The notes under the pieces were generated by a model. The model was not told where the DNA came from. It did not search any database and was given only the letters and a program-made list of their open reading frames with translations. Both the position numbers and the translations under genes were made by a program. A DNA stretch of 64,000 bases from Acidisoma cellulosilyticum (GTDB lineage: Bacteria > Pseudomonadota > Alphaproteobacteria > Acetobacterales > Acetobacteraceae): the NCBI RefSeq assembly GCF_020621385.1, contig NZ_JAESVA010000002.1, forward strand, positions 186,001 through 250,000, given 5' to 3'. Numbering within the stretch: position 1 is the stretch's first letter; the number at the start of each line of letters is the position of its first letter. Positions 19,394 to 27,222 of this stretch are shown piece by piece.

Positions 19394-19624
19394 TTGGCAA
19401 CTCTGGTCATCCGCAATGTCGATGACGACATCCATCGCCGGCTGAAGGAACAGGCCGCCTCCCATGGACATTCCATGGAGGAGGAAGTGCGGGCCATCCT
19501 GGTGGAAGAGCTGGGGGTTCCGGCAGAGGCCAAGGAGGGCGATTGGGTAGACTCGATCCGTGCTATTTTTGAACCACTTGGGTGGTTGGATCTGCCTGAA
19601 ATGCGGCAAGACAGGTCAAACTGA
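19394..19624 (+). CDS. FitA-like ribbon-helix-helix antitoxin, apparently orphan
   Basis: This 76-residue protein begins with the ribbon-helix-helix pattern of FitA/VapB antitoxins: ATLVIRNVDDDIHRRLKEQA then HSMEEEVRAILVEEL. The start is a TTG at 19394, supported by a GGAGG site nine bases upstream; the nearby ATG is out of frame. FitA partners are PIN-domain nucleases encoded immediately downstream, but here a 245-base repeat-rich gap follows and no PIN gene is present on either strand. It is likely a remnant or solitary DNA-binding antitoxin. Confidence 0.75.
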   Translation: MATLVIRNVDDDIHRRLKEQAASHGHSMEEEVRAILVEELGVPAEAKEGDWVDSIRAIFEPLGWLDLPEMRQDRSN

Positions 19625-19682
19625 AGGTTGGATCCGCGGGACAGCCCGCAGATCAAGGTTGTTGGCTGGCCATTATTAATAG

Positions 19683-19757
19683 GTCATCCGCGCACGTGTT
19701 GCGCGGACCTACCCGCCGCGGCGCCCAGACGGTTGCTTGCCTGCGCCGTCGGGTAGA
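19683..19757. repeat. Dispersed palindromic repeat, copy 1
   Basis: This 75-base segment starts GTCATCCGCGCAC and ends GTCGGGTAGA and recurs with few changes at 26300-26374. It contains a perfect hairpin (TCCGCGCA, loop, TGCGCGGA) and lies in the gap between the fitA-like and hemY genes. Next to it, 19632-19653 forms a 9-base imperfect stem without a T-run, and CCCGCGGA/TCCGCGGG arms follow at about 19758-19778. No terminal inverted repeats of the kind seen on the 26 kb element are visible here. Confidence 0.75.
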
Positions 19758-19869
19758 CCCGCGGAACGAGTCCGCGGGCGACGGAACAATGGGGCGCTTC
19801 CGATAAATCTGACTGGCTCCCACGCCCAAGACTATAACCATGGCCGTCAGCAAGCGCAGAGGCGAAGCA

Positions 19870-21183
19870 TTAAGGCGCCTCGCTCGGCAATAGCGTGATG
19901 ACCGGCGGATTGGCGCGGGTGGCGGGCGCCGTCGCGTTCGTCCAGGCCACCTGCCCCACCGTGCCGCAGACCGGACAGGACGGATGCCATTCCATTTGCT
20001 CCGCCGAGCAGGCCGCACAGCGCCAGCGCGGATCGGGTTCGGCCGTCTGGCTGCGGCGCAGCGCCTCATGCGCCGCGAAGGTCGCGGCCTCACCGCCGCC
20101 GGCCGCCGCATCCGCCTCCTCGATATCGGCGCGCAGCACCCAGACGCGGCGCTGATCCAGCCCGGCCGCGATGGCGGCCTGCGCTTCCTGCCTGGCCTGA
20201 CCGGTCAGCTTGGCGGCCAGCGCCGTCCGCGCCATGATCAGGTGGCTTTCACCGTGTTCCGGATTGCATTTCGCCAGACGGTCAGCCGCCTTCAACCGCG
20301 CCATGACGTCGCTTTCGCGGTCCAGATAGAAGCGGGCGAGATCGGGATGCGGGCCGCGCGTCCAGGCCTTTTCGATGACGGCATCGGCCTTGCGCTGCTC
20401 CCCACGGTCCCGCAAGCGGCGCGCATAGGCAATGGCGGCGGGCGCCAGGCCGGGATCGGCCGCGAAAGCATCGCGGGCAAGCCGCAGCGCCTGGGCCGGG
20501 TCGTCCGCCGCGTCGGCGGCGGCGGTCGCCATCACCGCGCGCGGCGCCTCCGGCCCGGACAGCGCCAAAGCCTCGGCCCAGGCGCCGGTGCGCAGCGCCA
20601 GCCGCGCCCGCTCGGCCCGCAACCAGGGCGCGCCGGGATGGGCGAGTTCCGCACGGCGGGCGAAATCGGCGGCCAGCGTCCAATCCCCCGCGTCCAGCGC
20701 CTGACGCAAAAGCCCGCGCAGGCCGAGGAAGGCGGAATCCGATTGTTCGGCCAGACGGCGATAGCTTGCCTCTGCCTCCTCCGGCTTACCGGACAGCCTT
20801 GCTGCTTCGGCGGAGATCAGCAGCGCCATGGGCGATTGCGGCAGCAGGCGGCGGGCGCGATCGGCCTCGCGTTTCGCGGCCTTGGGGTCGGCGGCGGCCA
20901 AAGCCGCGAAAGCGCGCGTGACGGCGCGGTCACCCTGACGGACCTGACGCTGATGCCGCCCGCGACCGAAGCGTCCGGGTGCGGCGAAGATCGCGCCCAG
21001 CAGACGGATCACGGCATACAGCACCACGAACAGGATCACCGCCGCCAGAATCACGATGGGGACCGATGCCGCGAAGCTGTAAGTGCCGATGGTGGCGGAA
21101 ATCTCGCCGGGCAGCGTGCCGAGGCCGAAGGCGATACCGACGAGGATGATCGCGAGCAGCAGGAAACCGATGACGCGCCGCAT
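19870..21183 (-). CDS. hemY: HemY-like membrane TPR protein
   Basis: The 437-residue protein has two N-terminal membrane helices (about 4-26 and 38-62), the HemY_N arrangement, then alanine-rich TPR-like helical repeats and a C-terminal zinc-ribbon-like CAAC...CPVC segment. It is the 'HemY' of the hemCD-mic60-hemY cluster, not the flavin protoporphyrinogen oxidase of the same name; its role in haem synthesis is not established. Its ATG overlaps the mic60 stop (ATGA). The ATG at 21183 precedes a typical membrane start; a longer frame to 21249 would overlap mic60 further. Confidence 0.85.
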   Translation of the reverse strand: MRRVIGFLLLAIILVGIAFGLGTLPGEISATIGTYSFAASVPIVILAAVILFVVLYAVIRLLGAIFAAPGRFGRGRHQRQVRQGDRAVTRAFAALAAADPKAAKREADRARRLLPQSPMALLISAEAARLSGKPEEAEASYRRLAEQSDSAFLGLRGLLRQALDAGDWTLAADFARRAELAHPGAPWLRAERARLALRTGAWAEALALSGPEAPRAVMATAAADAADDPAQALRLARDAFAADPGLAPAAIAYARRLRDRGEQRKADAVIEKAWTRGPHPDLARFYLDRESDVMARLKAADRLAKCNPEHGESHLIMARTALAAKLTGQARQEAQAAIAAGLDQRRVWVLRADIEEADAAAGGGEAATFAAHEALRRSQTAEPDPRWRCAACSAEQMEWHPSCPVCGTVGQVAWTNATAPATRANPPVITLLPSEAP

Positions 21184-22334
21184 CAGCCGGCCGCCATCTG
21201 CGCCAGGGCCTGACGCGCGTCGACCAGCGACTGCGCTGTCGCGGTCCAACCCGCCATGGCGGCGGCCGCCGGGCCTTGCAGGGTCTTCAGAACGGTCAGC
21301 GCGCCGGGAAGGTCGCCCGCCACCAGCAGGCGCTGGGCATGAGCGAGGACGCCGCTGGTCGGGTCACCCACCAGCACATGATCGCCCTGGCGGACCGTGA
21401 CCAGGGTCTGCACCCGCATCCAGATGCCGTGCCAGAAGCCGGTATGGGTATCGGCGGGGCCGCCGGCCTTGTCGGCCGCGGCGGCAGCCTGCGGATAGGC
21501 AAGCACCAGCGCTGCCTCGGTCGGCGGTGCCGTTGTTGCGAACTGGCTCAGCGCCGCGGGCGCATTCGGAATGTCACCCAAGGGTGCCCCGGCACTGAGG
21601 GCCGCTTCGGCATGCAGCAAGCGCGTCAGACGGTCGGACTGGGCGGACAGCTGAGGCAGCGCCTTGGTGCTTTGCGTCAGCGATTGCGCCTGGGCGCTGA
21701 GCTGATTGATCTGCGTGGTCAGGCCGGCGATCTGTTGGTGCAGTGCGTCGGCATCCGTGCCTTGTTGCTGTGCCACCGCATCGACCCGGCTGGACAGCGT
21801 CGCGACCGAGGCGGCCGAGGGCAGAGACTGCGACGCCTGGGCCTGGGCCGATTGCGTCGCCTGCAACTGCGCCATCTGCGCTGTCAATGCGGCGATCGCG
21901 GTGCCGGACCCCGCATCGGGCGGGGACGATGGTGCCGGCGTTGCCGTGGGCAGCGCGGCGCCGGACGGGCTGGTCTGGATATTGGCGATCGCCTCATGCA
22001 GCGCCGCCACATCCGCCCTTTCCCGCGTATCGAGCGAATAGACCGCCGATTGCAGGGAGGAGACTTCGGATTTCAGGGCGGCGACGACGCCGGTCTGGTC
22101 CGGGGGCATCGGCGGCATGGAGGGTTCCGGCACCGGCCGGGTCCAAAGATAGACGATCCCGCCGGCGAGAATGATGAAACCGGCCAGCGTCAGCAGCGGT
22201 TGCAGCCTCTGCCGGTCATCCACGGGCCGCCGATCGGCGGGCGCAGAGATGCCATCCGCCGGCTTGTCGGCCGGGCTCGTCTCCCGGACCGCGTCGGTCT
22301 CGGGCTGCTGGGTCGTCCTGGTCTCATCAGTCAT
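21183..22334 (-). CDS. Alphaproteobacterial Mic60/mitofilin homologue
   Basis: The 383-residue protein has a charged cytoplasmic N-terminus, one membrane helix (about 46-65, LLTLAGFIILAGGIVYLW), a long coiled-coil rich in Q, A and S, and a C-terminal domain with GFWHGIWMRVQTLVTVRQGD, matching the mitofilin signature region. Alphaproteobacterial Mic60 shapes intracytoplasmic membranes and contacts outer-membrane proteins, and its gene typically sits between hemD and hemY, as here. The start overlaps the hemD end by 8 bases. The identification rests on the architecture plus the context. Confidence 0.8.
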   Translation of the reverse strand: MTDETRTTQQPETDAVRETSPADKPADGISAPADRRPVDDRQRLQPLLTLAGFIILAGGIVYLWTRPVPEPSMPPMPPDQTGVVAALKSEVSSLQSAVYSLDTRERADVAALHEAIANIQTSPSGAALPTATPAPSSPPDAGSGTAIAALTAQMAQLQATQSAQAQASQSLPSAASVATLSSRVDAVAQQQGTDADALHQQIAGLTTQINQLSAQAQSLTQSTKALPQLSAQSDRLTRLLHAEAALSAGAPLGDIPNAPAALSQFATTAPPTEAALVLAYPQAAAAADKAGGPADTHTGFWHGIWMRVQTLVTVRQGDHVLVGDPTSGVLAHAQRLLVAGDLPGALTVLKTLQGPAAAAMAGWTATAQSLVDARQALAQMAAG

Positions 22335-23031
22335 TCAGAAGGGCCAATACCGCTTTCTCATGGGGATCCATTGCCACATGGATGGTGGCCCAAGGCAAGT
22401 CTCGGACGGCCTCGGCGACCGTGTGGCTGATGGCGGCCAGTCTGAACCGACTGAGACGCGCCGAAAGGTTCGCGGCAATGCAGACGCGATGAAAGCAAAG
22501 TGCGGTCTCCCGCGAAAAGAGCAAGACGCAGCCTTCGGCATCGGAGCTTAAAAGCTGCATGGCCGGCACCGGCAGCGCCGTGACCGAGCGCGCCGCATAA
22601 ACTTCCTCTCGCATTACTTCAAAACCAAAGGCTTGCAGTATTGTCTTCAATCGATATCCCTGATTGGTGCCGGTCGCGAGCAACAAAGGCAATCCGTCAC
22701 GCGGCAGGTCTCGGATAATTAATGCTGCAAGATCCTCCGCTTTGCCGTCGGCGCTCTGAACCTGCTTGAAGCCCTGGCCGCGCGCCGCGGCGGCCGTCGC
22801 GTCGCCCACGGCATAGAGTGGCAGATCATGATAGAGGTCCGGCAATGCAGGGATCGCCTGCTGGCTGGCGATAAGAATGCCCCGCAAGGTTTCCGGCGCC
22901 GGCAATGTCCGAACGAAGGTTTCAATCCGCAACAGGGGTGCCACGACCGGCAGGAAGCCGAGAGCCTGCAGGCGTGCTGCGGTCATGGCGGCGCCAGGCT
23001 GCGGCCGCGTCACCAGAACCGGGACGGCCAT
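22327..23031 (-). CDS. hemD: Uroporphyrinogen-III synthase
   Basis: The 234-residue protein has the two-domain HemD pattern: VLVTRPQPGAAMTAARL at the start, an internal YAVGDATAAAARGQGF motif and a terminal LAAISHTVAEAVRDL segment. HemD closes and inverts the linear tetrapyrrole made by HemC into uroporphyrinogen III. The start at 23031 begins exactly at the family motif; a longer frame would overlap hemC. It lies 16 bases after hemC and overlaps mic60 by 8 bases, so the four genes form one operon. Confidence 0.9.
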   Translation of the reverse strand: MAVPVLVTRPQPGAAMTAARLQALGFLPVVAPLLRIETFVRTLPAPETLRGILIASQQAIPALPDLYHDLPLYAVGDATAAAARGQGFKQVQSADGKAEDLAALIIRDLPRDGLPLLLATGTNQGYRLKTILQAFGFEVMREEVYAARSVTALPVPAMQLLSSDAEGCVLLFSRETALCFHRVCIAANLSARLSRFRLAAISHTVAEAVRDLPWATIHVAMDPHEKAVLALLND

Positions 23032-23047
23032 CGGCGCGGTACCGGCT

Positions 23048-24046
23048 CTAGTCGAGGAAGATATCGGCGGGGGACTGGCCGCGCAGTTCGTCACCCAGCG
23101 CGCGGCCGAGCGCCTCCGCCTGGCGCGGATTGCCGCGCAATTCGGCGCGCAGCAGGAAGGACCCGTCTTCCCGCGCGACCAGACCGGTCAGGTGCAATTC
23201 GCCGTTGCAAATGCGGGCATAGCCGCCGATCGGCGTGCGGCAGGACCCGTCGAGCGCGGCCAGCAGCCCACGTTCGGCGAGCGATACCGCGCGCGCGTCC
23301 GGATCCTCGATCGCGGACAGAAGCTCGCAAAGCTCGACATCGTCCTCGCGCACCGTGACACCGACAATGCCTTGGCCCGCCGCCGGAACCATGATCTCAG
23401 GCTCGATCACCACAGCCGCCTCATGCGCCAGACCGAGCCGGCGCAGACCGGCCAGTGCCAGAAGGCTGCCGTCGAACTCGCCGGATTTCACGCGGCCAAG
23501 CCGGGTCTGCACATTGCCACGGATGGTGCGCACGGCGATGTCCGGCCGCGCATGGAGGAGCTGGGCCTGACGGCGGACGGACGCCGAGCCGATGATCGCA
23601 CCCTGCGGCAGTGTGGCGTAGGGGTCGAGCGGATCGGGCCGGGCGATCGCATCGCCGAGGATCAGCACATCCCGCGCATCCTCACGCTTGAGGGTGCAGG
23701 CGAGGATGATGCCCGGCGGCAGCGCGGTCTCCAGATCCTTCAGGCTATGGACCGCGAAATCGATGCGGCCATCGGTGAGTGCCTCATGGATTTCTTTTGA
23801 AAACAGACCCTTACCGCCCACTTCTGCCAGGCGCTTGTCAAGAATGCGATCGCCGGTGGTGGTGATGATATGCTCTTCGAAGACATTCATCGCGTCGAGC
23901 ACGGGACAGAACCGGCTGAGCTGTGCCTGAAAGGCCCGCGTCTGCGCGAGCGCGAGCGGAGATCCGCGTGTACCGACACGCAGGGGCAGCGCGCGACGAT
24001 GGGGTTTTACGCGCGGTTCATGCGATAAAACGTCTGAAGACCTCAT
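23048..24046 (-). CDS. hemC: Hydroxymethylbilane synthase
   Basis: The 332-residue protein carries all HemC landmarks: [14 protein letters not shown] at the N-terminus, the [18 protein letters not shown] loop, a catalytic aspartate in [13 protein letters not shown], and the dipyrromethane cofactor cysteine in [12 protein letters not shown]. It polymerises four porphobilinogen molecules. The ATG at 24046 adds about 20 residues before the conserved start and sits only 12 bases from the annotated start of the divergent tsaD gene, so the hemC promoter must overlap the tsaD coding start, or the tsaD start lies further in. Confidence 0.95.
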   Translation of the reverse strand: MRSSDVLSHEPRVKPHRRALPLRVGTRGSPLALAQTRAFQAQLSRFCPVLDAMNVFEEHIITTTGDRILDKRLAEVGGKGLFSKEIHEALTDGRIDFAVHSLKDLETALPPGIILACTLKREDARDVLILGDAIARPDPLDPYATLPQGAIIGSASVRRQAQLLHARPDIAVRTIRGNVQTRLGRVKSGEFDGSLLALAGLRRLGLAHEAAVVIEPEIMVPAAGQGIVGVTVREDDVELCELLSAIEDPDARAVSLAERGLLAALDGSCRTPIGGYARICNGELHLTGLVAREDGSFLLRAELRGNPRQAEALGRALGDELRGQSPADIFLD

Positions 24047-24058
24047 TTGCGCGTGGTA

Positions 24059-25213
24059 ATGCCAGACTTGTCCGAAGAAAAGACTTTTGCACTGCACACC
24101 GGCCCTGACCCTAGCGGGATTTTGGTCGGGAATAATCTGCCGGCCAGTATTGTCGGGCCGCTGCTCGCTATCGAATCCTCCTGCGATGAGACGGCGGTCG
24201 CTATCCTGGCACCGGACGGCAGGATCATGGCCGAGCATGTGCTGAGCCAATTCGCCGATCACGCGCCGTTCGGCGGCGTGGTGCCGGAAATCGCCGCGCG
24301 CGCGCATCTCAGTCATCTGCCCGCGCTGGTCTCTCACGCCCTCGCCGAGGCCGGGTTGACGACGGCCGATCTGGGCGCCGTCGCCGCGACGACCGGCCCC
24401 GGTCTGATCGGCGGATTGCTGGTCGGCGCCGGTTTCGGCAAGGGATTGGCACTCGCCGCCGGCCGGCCCTTCATCGCCGTCAATCATCTGGAAGGGCATG
24501 CGCTGACGGCCCGGCTGCCGGGGCTGGTGCCGGGTGGAGTCGCCTTCCCCTACTTGCTGCTGTTGCTGTCGGGTGGGCATTGCCAATGCGTCGCCGTCGA
24601 CGGTGTCGGGCGCTATCGGCGGCTGGGCGGCACGATCGATGATGCCGTGGGCGAGGCTTTCGACAAGGTCGCCAAGCTTCTTGGCCTGCCCTTGCCCGGC
24701 GGTCCTGGGATCGAGCGTCTGGCGGCGCTGGGTGATGCCAAGGCTTTCCCGTTTCCGCGTCCGTTGGCCGGTCGCGCCGGCTGCGATTTCAGCTTCTCCG
24801 GCCTCAAGACCGCCGTCGCACAGGCCGTAGGCGCGCTGCCGGTGGGCGCTATTCCGCATGCGACCGCCGCCGATATCGCGGCCAGCTTTCAGGCGGCGGT
24901 CGTCGATGTTTTAGTGGATCGCGCGGGACAGGCGCTGAAGATGCTGCCGCAGGCGACGGCCCTGGTCGTGGCCGGCGGGGTTGCCGCCAATCAGGCCATT
25001 CGCGCGGCTTTGCACGGCCTTGCCGCGCGTCAGCGCATTGCGCTGGTGGCGCCGCCCTTGCGCTATTGCGGCGACAATGCGGTCATGATCGGCTGGGCTG
25101 CGCTGGAGCGTCTCCATGCGGGTCTGGCCCAAGACGGGCACGACCAGCGACCGCAGCCGCGCTGGCCGCTGACGGCATTGTCCGGCAGTCCCGAAAACGT
25201 GAGCGGTATCTGA
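24059..25213 (+). CDS. tsaD: tRNA N6-adenosine threonylcarbamoyltransferase
   Basis: The 384-residue protein is the Kae1/TsaD kinase-fold enzyme that, with TsaB and TsaE, adds threonylcarbamoyl to A37 of ANN-decoding tRNAs. It shows [10 protein letters not shown], the metal site [16 protein letters not shown] and [14 protein letters not shown]. The family normally starts just before the ESSCDE motif, while this frame adds about 36 residues; ATG 24059 is the first ATG but TTG 24122 is a shorter alternative. The extra stretch lacks family similarity and overlaps the hemC promoter zone. Confidence 0.92.
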   Translation: MPDLSEEKTFALHTGPDPSGILVGNNLPASIVGPLLAIESSCDETAVAILAPDGRIMAEHVLSQFADHAPFGGVVPEIAARAHLSHLPALVSHALAEAGLTTADLGAVAATTGPGLIGGLLVGAGFGKGLALAAGRPFIAVNHLEGHALTARLPGLVPGGVAFPYLLLLLSGGHCQCVAVDGVGRYRRLGGTIDDAVGEAFDKVAKLLGLPLPGGPGIERLAALGDAKAFPFPRPLAGRAGCDFSFSGLKTAVAQAVGALPVGAIPHATAADIAASFQAAVVDVLVDRAGQALKMLPQATALVVAGGVAANQAIRAALHGLAARQRIALVAPPLRYCGDNAVMIGWAALERLHAGLAQDGHDQRPQPRWPLTALSGSPENVSGI

Positions 25214-25303
25214 TCGGTTTCCCTCAGAAACATTGCGAACAATTAATGCGTCCGTGCTTAAATCCTGTGAGGACAATTGTTTCCGAGAGGATCTTCGCGC
25301 GCC

Positions 25304-26272
25304 ATGGCCATGGTTTTTCGCGCCCGCCTGCGTCGGTCCGTCGCGGTCATCGCGCTTCTTGCCGGTTTCACCGGCTGCGCTGACGCATCCGTCGCCCCTT
25401 TGGCCTTGGGCGTAGGCAATCCGCCACAGGCCGATCCCGCTACACCCGCTTTGGTCGGTGCGCGGGTCTATGCCGCATCCTATGTCACCGCCCCGCCGGG
25501 CAGTGACCCTTTGGCGCTATCGCCCGCTTTGGTGCAGCAGAATGCTGACCTGATCCGCGCGGCCATGGCGGCGGAGGTGCCGCATGCGCTCGCTCCGTCA
25601 CCCGCACGACAGGCAACGCTCATCGCCCTGGCGAAGACGATGGCCGATAGCGGGCATTTCTTCGTGCGCCGTCCGCAGCTTGTGCTGATCGTCGATCGCG
25701 CGCTGACGGGCCAGACCTTGTCGATTACCTTGGCCCAGCCTGACGGCGATTGGGCAATTCTCGGCTCGCGCTCCGTCTCCACCGGCAAGCCCGGCCGGAA
25801 GGAGCATTTCAAGACGCCGGTCGGCGTACTGCTGAATGACGGGTCGGAAATCGGCTATCGCGCCCAAGGCACCTATAACGAGAACCATATTCGCGGCTTG
25901 GGCGTGAAGGGCATGCGCGTCTGGGATTTCGGCTGGCAGACGAGCGATGACTGGCGGACGCCGGGCGCCACCATGCAGGTGCGGGTCGAAATGCATGCGA
26001 CCGACCCGGCGGTGCTGGCGCAGCGCCTGGGCCGCGCGGATTCCGAGGGCTGCATCCGCCTGCCGGAAGCGGTGAACCGCTTCTTGGACCGGCATGGCAT
26101 TATCGATGCGGATATCGAAAAACTGGGTGAGACAGATGCGGGCTATCACGCCCTGCTCTCCCCCTATCTGACGCCGACGCCGTTGGCCGGCGTCGCGGTC
26201 ATCGTCATCGACACGTCGGAACCCTGGGCCAAACCCTATCCGCCGGCGACGACACTGTCGCTCAGCGGCTAG
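25304..26272 (+). CDS. L,D-transpeptidase (YkuD) lipoprotein
   Basis: The 322-residue protein begins with a lipoprotein signal ending in GFTGC, then a linker and a YkuD catalytic domain. Catalytic residues lie in VRVEMHATDP (histidine) and ADSEGCIRLPEAV, the SxGCIR motif with the nucleophilic cysteine. Such enzymes cross-link peptidoglycan through 3-3 bridges or attach proteins to it, in the periplasm. The ATG at 25304 is preferred to an earlier frame start at 25277 because it follows GAGAGG and fits the signal peptide. The stop codon TAG falls in the left end of a MITE-like element. Confidence 0.85.
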   Translation: MAMVFRARLRRSVAVIALLAGFTGCADASVAPLALGVGNPPQADPATPALVGARVYAASYVTAPPGSDPLALSPALVQQNADLIRAAMAAEVPHALAPSPARQATLIALAKTMADSGHFFVRRPQLVLIVDRALTGQTLSITLAQPDGDWAILGSRSVSTGKPGRKEHFKTPVGVLLNDGSEIGYRAQGTYNENHIRGLGVKGMRVWDFGWQTSDDWRTPGATMQVRVEMHATDPAVLAQRLGRADSEGCIRLPEAVNRFLDRHGIIDADIEKLGETDAGYHALLSPYLTPTPLAGVAVIVIDTSEPWAKPYPPATTLSLSG

Positions 26273-26454
26273 AGGCTGTCAGGTTTTAATAGATAATTTG
26301 TCATCCGCGCACTTGTTGCGCGGACCTACCCGCCGCGGCGCCCAGCCGGCCGATTGCTTGCTGCGTCGGGTAGATGCGCGGGTCGGGGTGCGGCCGGCTA
26401 GGCCCGCGCACGACAGATTTTTTGGCGTTTCCACCTAAACCCGACGGACTCTAG
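26269..26454. mobile_element. MITE-like element C (about 185 bp)
   Basis: The left end reads TAGAGGCTGTCAGGTTTTAA and the right end, on the opposite strand, TAGAGTCCGTCGGGTTTAGG. The right end continues to match the left end of elements A and B near 51 kb over about 26 bases with two changes. The interior holds a palindromic repeat also found at 19.7 kb. TA at each boundary fits the target duplication of IS630/Tc1-type transposition. A further CTAGAGGCTGTCAGG abuts the right end, perhaps the tip of an older copy. No coding capacity is present. Confidence 0.65.
26300..26374. repeat. Dispersed palindromic repeat, copy 2
   Basis: This is the core of element C and a near copy of 19683-19757, with the TCCGCGCA/TGCGCGGA hairpin conserved and differences concentrated after the CGGCGCCCAG segment. 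Here the core is framed by terminal inverted repeats, whereas copy 1 is not. Confidence 0.75.
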
Positions 26455-26503
26455 AGGCTGTCAGGCTTCCGATCCCATCTGACACAGGCCCCAGCCTTGC
26501 CTT

Positions 26504-27187
26504 CTATCCGCCGTGACGCAGCGTCAGCCGCGCCAGTTCCGCGCGGACCAGACGTTCGACGATGGTGGGCAGGTTTTCATCCAGCCAGGTCTTCAGAAGC
26601 GGCTTCAGCTCCGCACGGACGAATTCTTCCATCGTCGGCGAGGATGAGGCGGGTTGCAGCAGGGCCTGCCGTTCTTCGGCGAGCTTGCGCAGCAAGGCTT
26701 CGACCGAAGCGGCAGCAGCGGCCGCAGCCGCCGGGGCCAGCATATCCTCGATCGCCTGCGCGGTCAGGCCGGACAGGACAGGCGCAGGCATGGCAACGAT
26801 CGGGGGCAAGGCAGCGCCTTTGATCGTTTCTTCCATCACCGGGCCCGCGTCATGGGCGACGGGCAGCGCGTGATCGACCACAGGCTCGACCGCCGCCAGG
26901 TTCGCGGTCATCGGCAAAGGAACAGCATCCGGTGCAGGGACATTCGGCATCACGGCCATGCTGTCATCGAGGACCAGGACGTTTGCCCCGCCGACCGCCG
27001 ATTCAACCGGCACCGGCGGCAGTACGAACGGCGCCTGAGGCGTCATCTCCGGCGATTTGGCCGGACCTTCAGGCGCACCGCCGTCCTTCAATCGCGCCTG
27101 CTCATCCAGCATGATGCGCCGGATCGAGGCGAGGATGTCATCCATCGACTGCTCGGTCTGCGGGCCGTCGTCCTCAGCTGCCGTCAT
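26504..27187 (-). CDS. popZ: PopZ-like polar organising protein (DUF2497)
   Basis: The 227-residue protein has the three-part PopZ layout: an N-terminal helix with SMDDILASIRRIMLDEQ, a long proline- and alanine-rich acidic middle, and a C-terminal oligomerisation region with LKPLLKTWLDENLPTIVERL and VRAEL. PopZ forms a polar condensate that anchors the chromosome origin through ParB and recruits cell-cycle regulators. It lies 35 bases after tolC on the same strand, a conserved alphaproteobacterial pairing in which valS usually follows; valS is absent here and a repeat-bearing gap lies downstream. Confidence 0.88.
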   Translation of the reverse strand: MTAAEDDGPQTEQSMDDILASIRRIMLDEQARLKDGGAPEGPAKSPEMTPQAPFVLPPVPVESAVGGANVLVLDDSMAVMPNVPAPDAVPLPMTANLAAVEPVVDHALPVAHDAGPVMEETIKGAALPPIVAMPAPVLSGLTAQAIEDMLAPAAAAAAAASVEALLRKLAEERQALLQPASSSPTMEEFVRAELKPLLKTWLDENLPTIVERLVRAELARLTLRHGG

Positions 27188-27222
27188 GCCTTATCCCGTC
27201 AGATACGCGCCGCCTGCGGCGA

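Noticed and set aside
23048-24859. 603-residue frame including hemC
   Set aside because: The N-terminal 271 residues lie opposite tsaD and lack similarity to HemC; the family start is at 24046.
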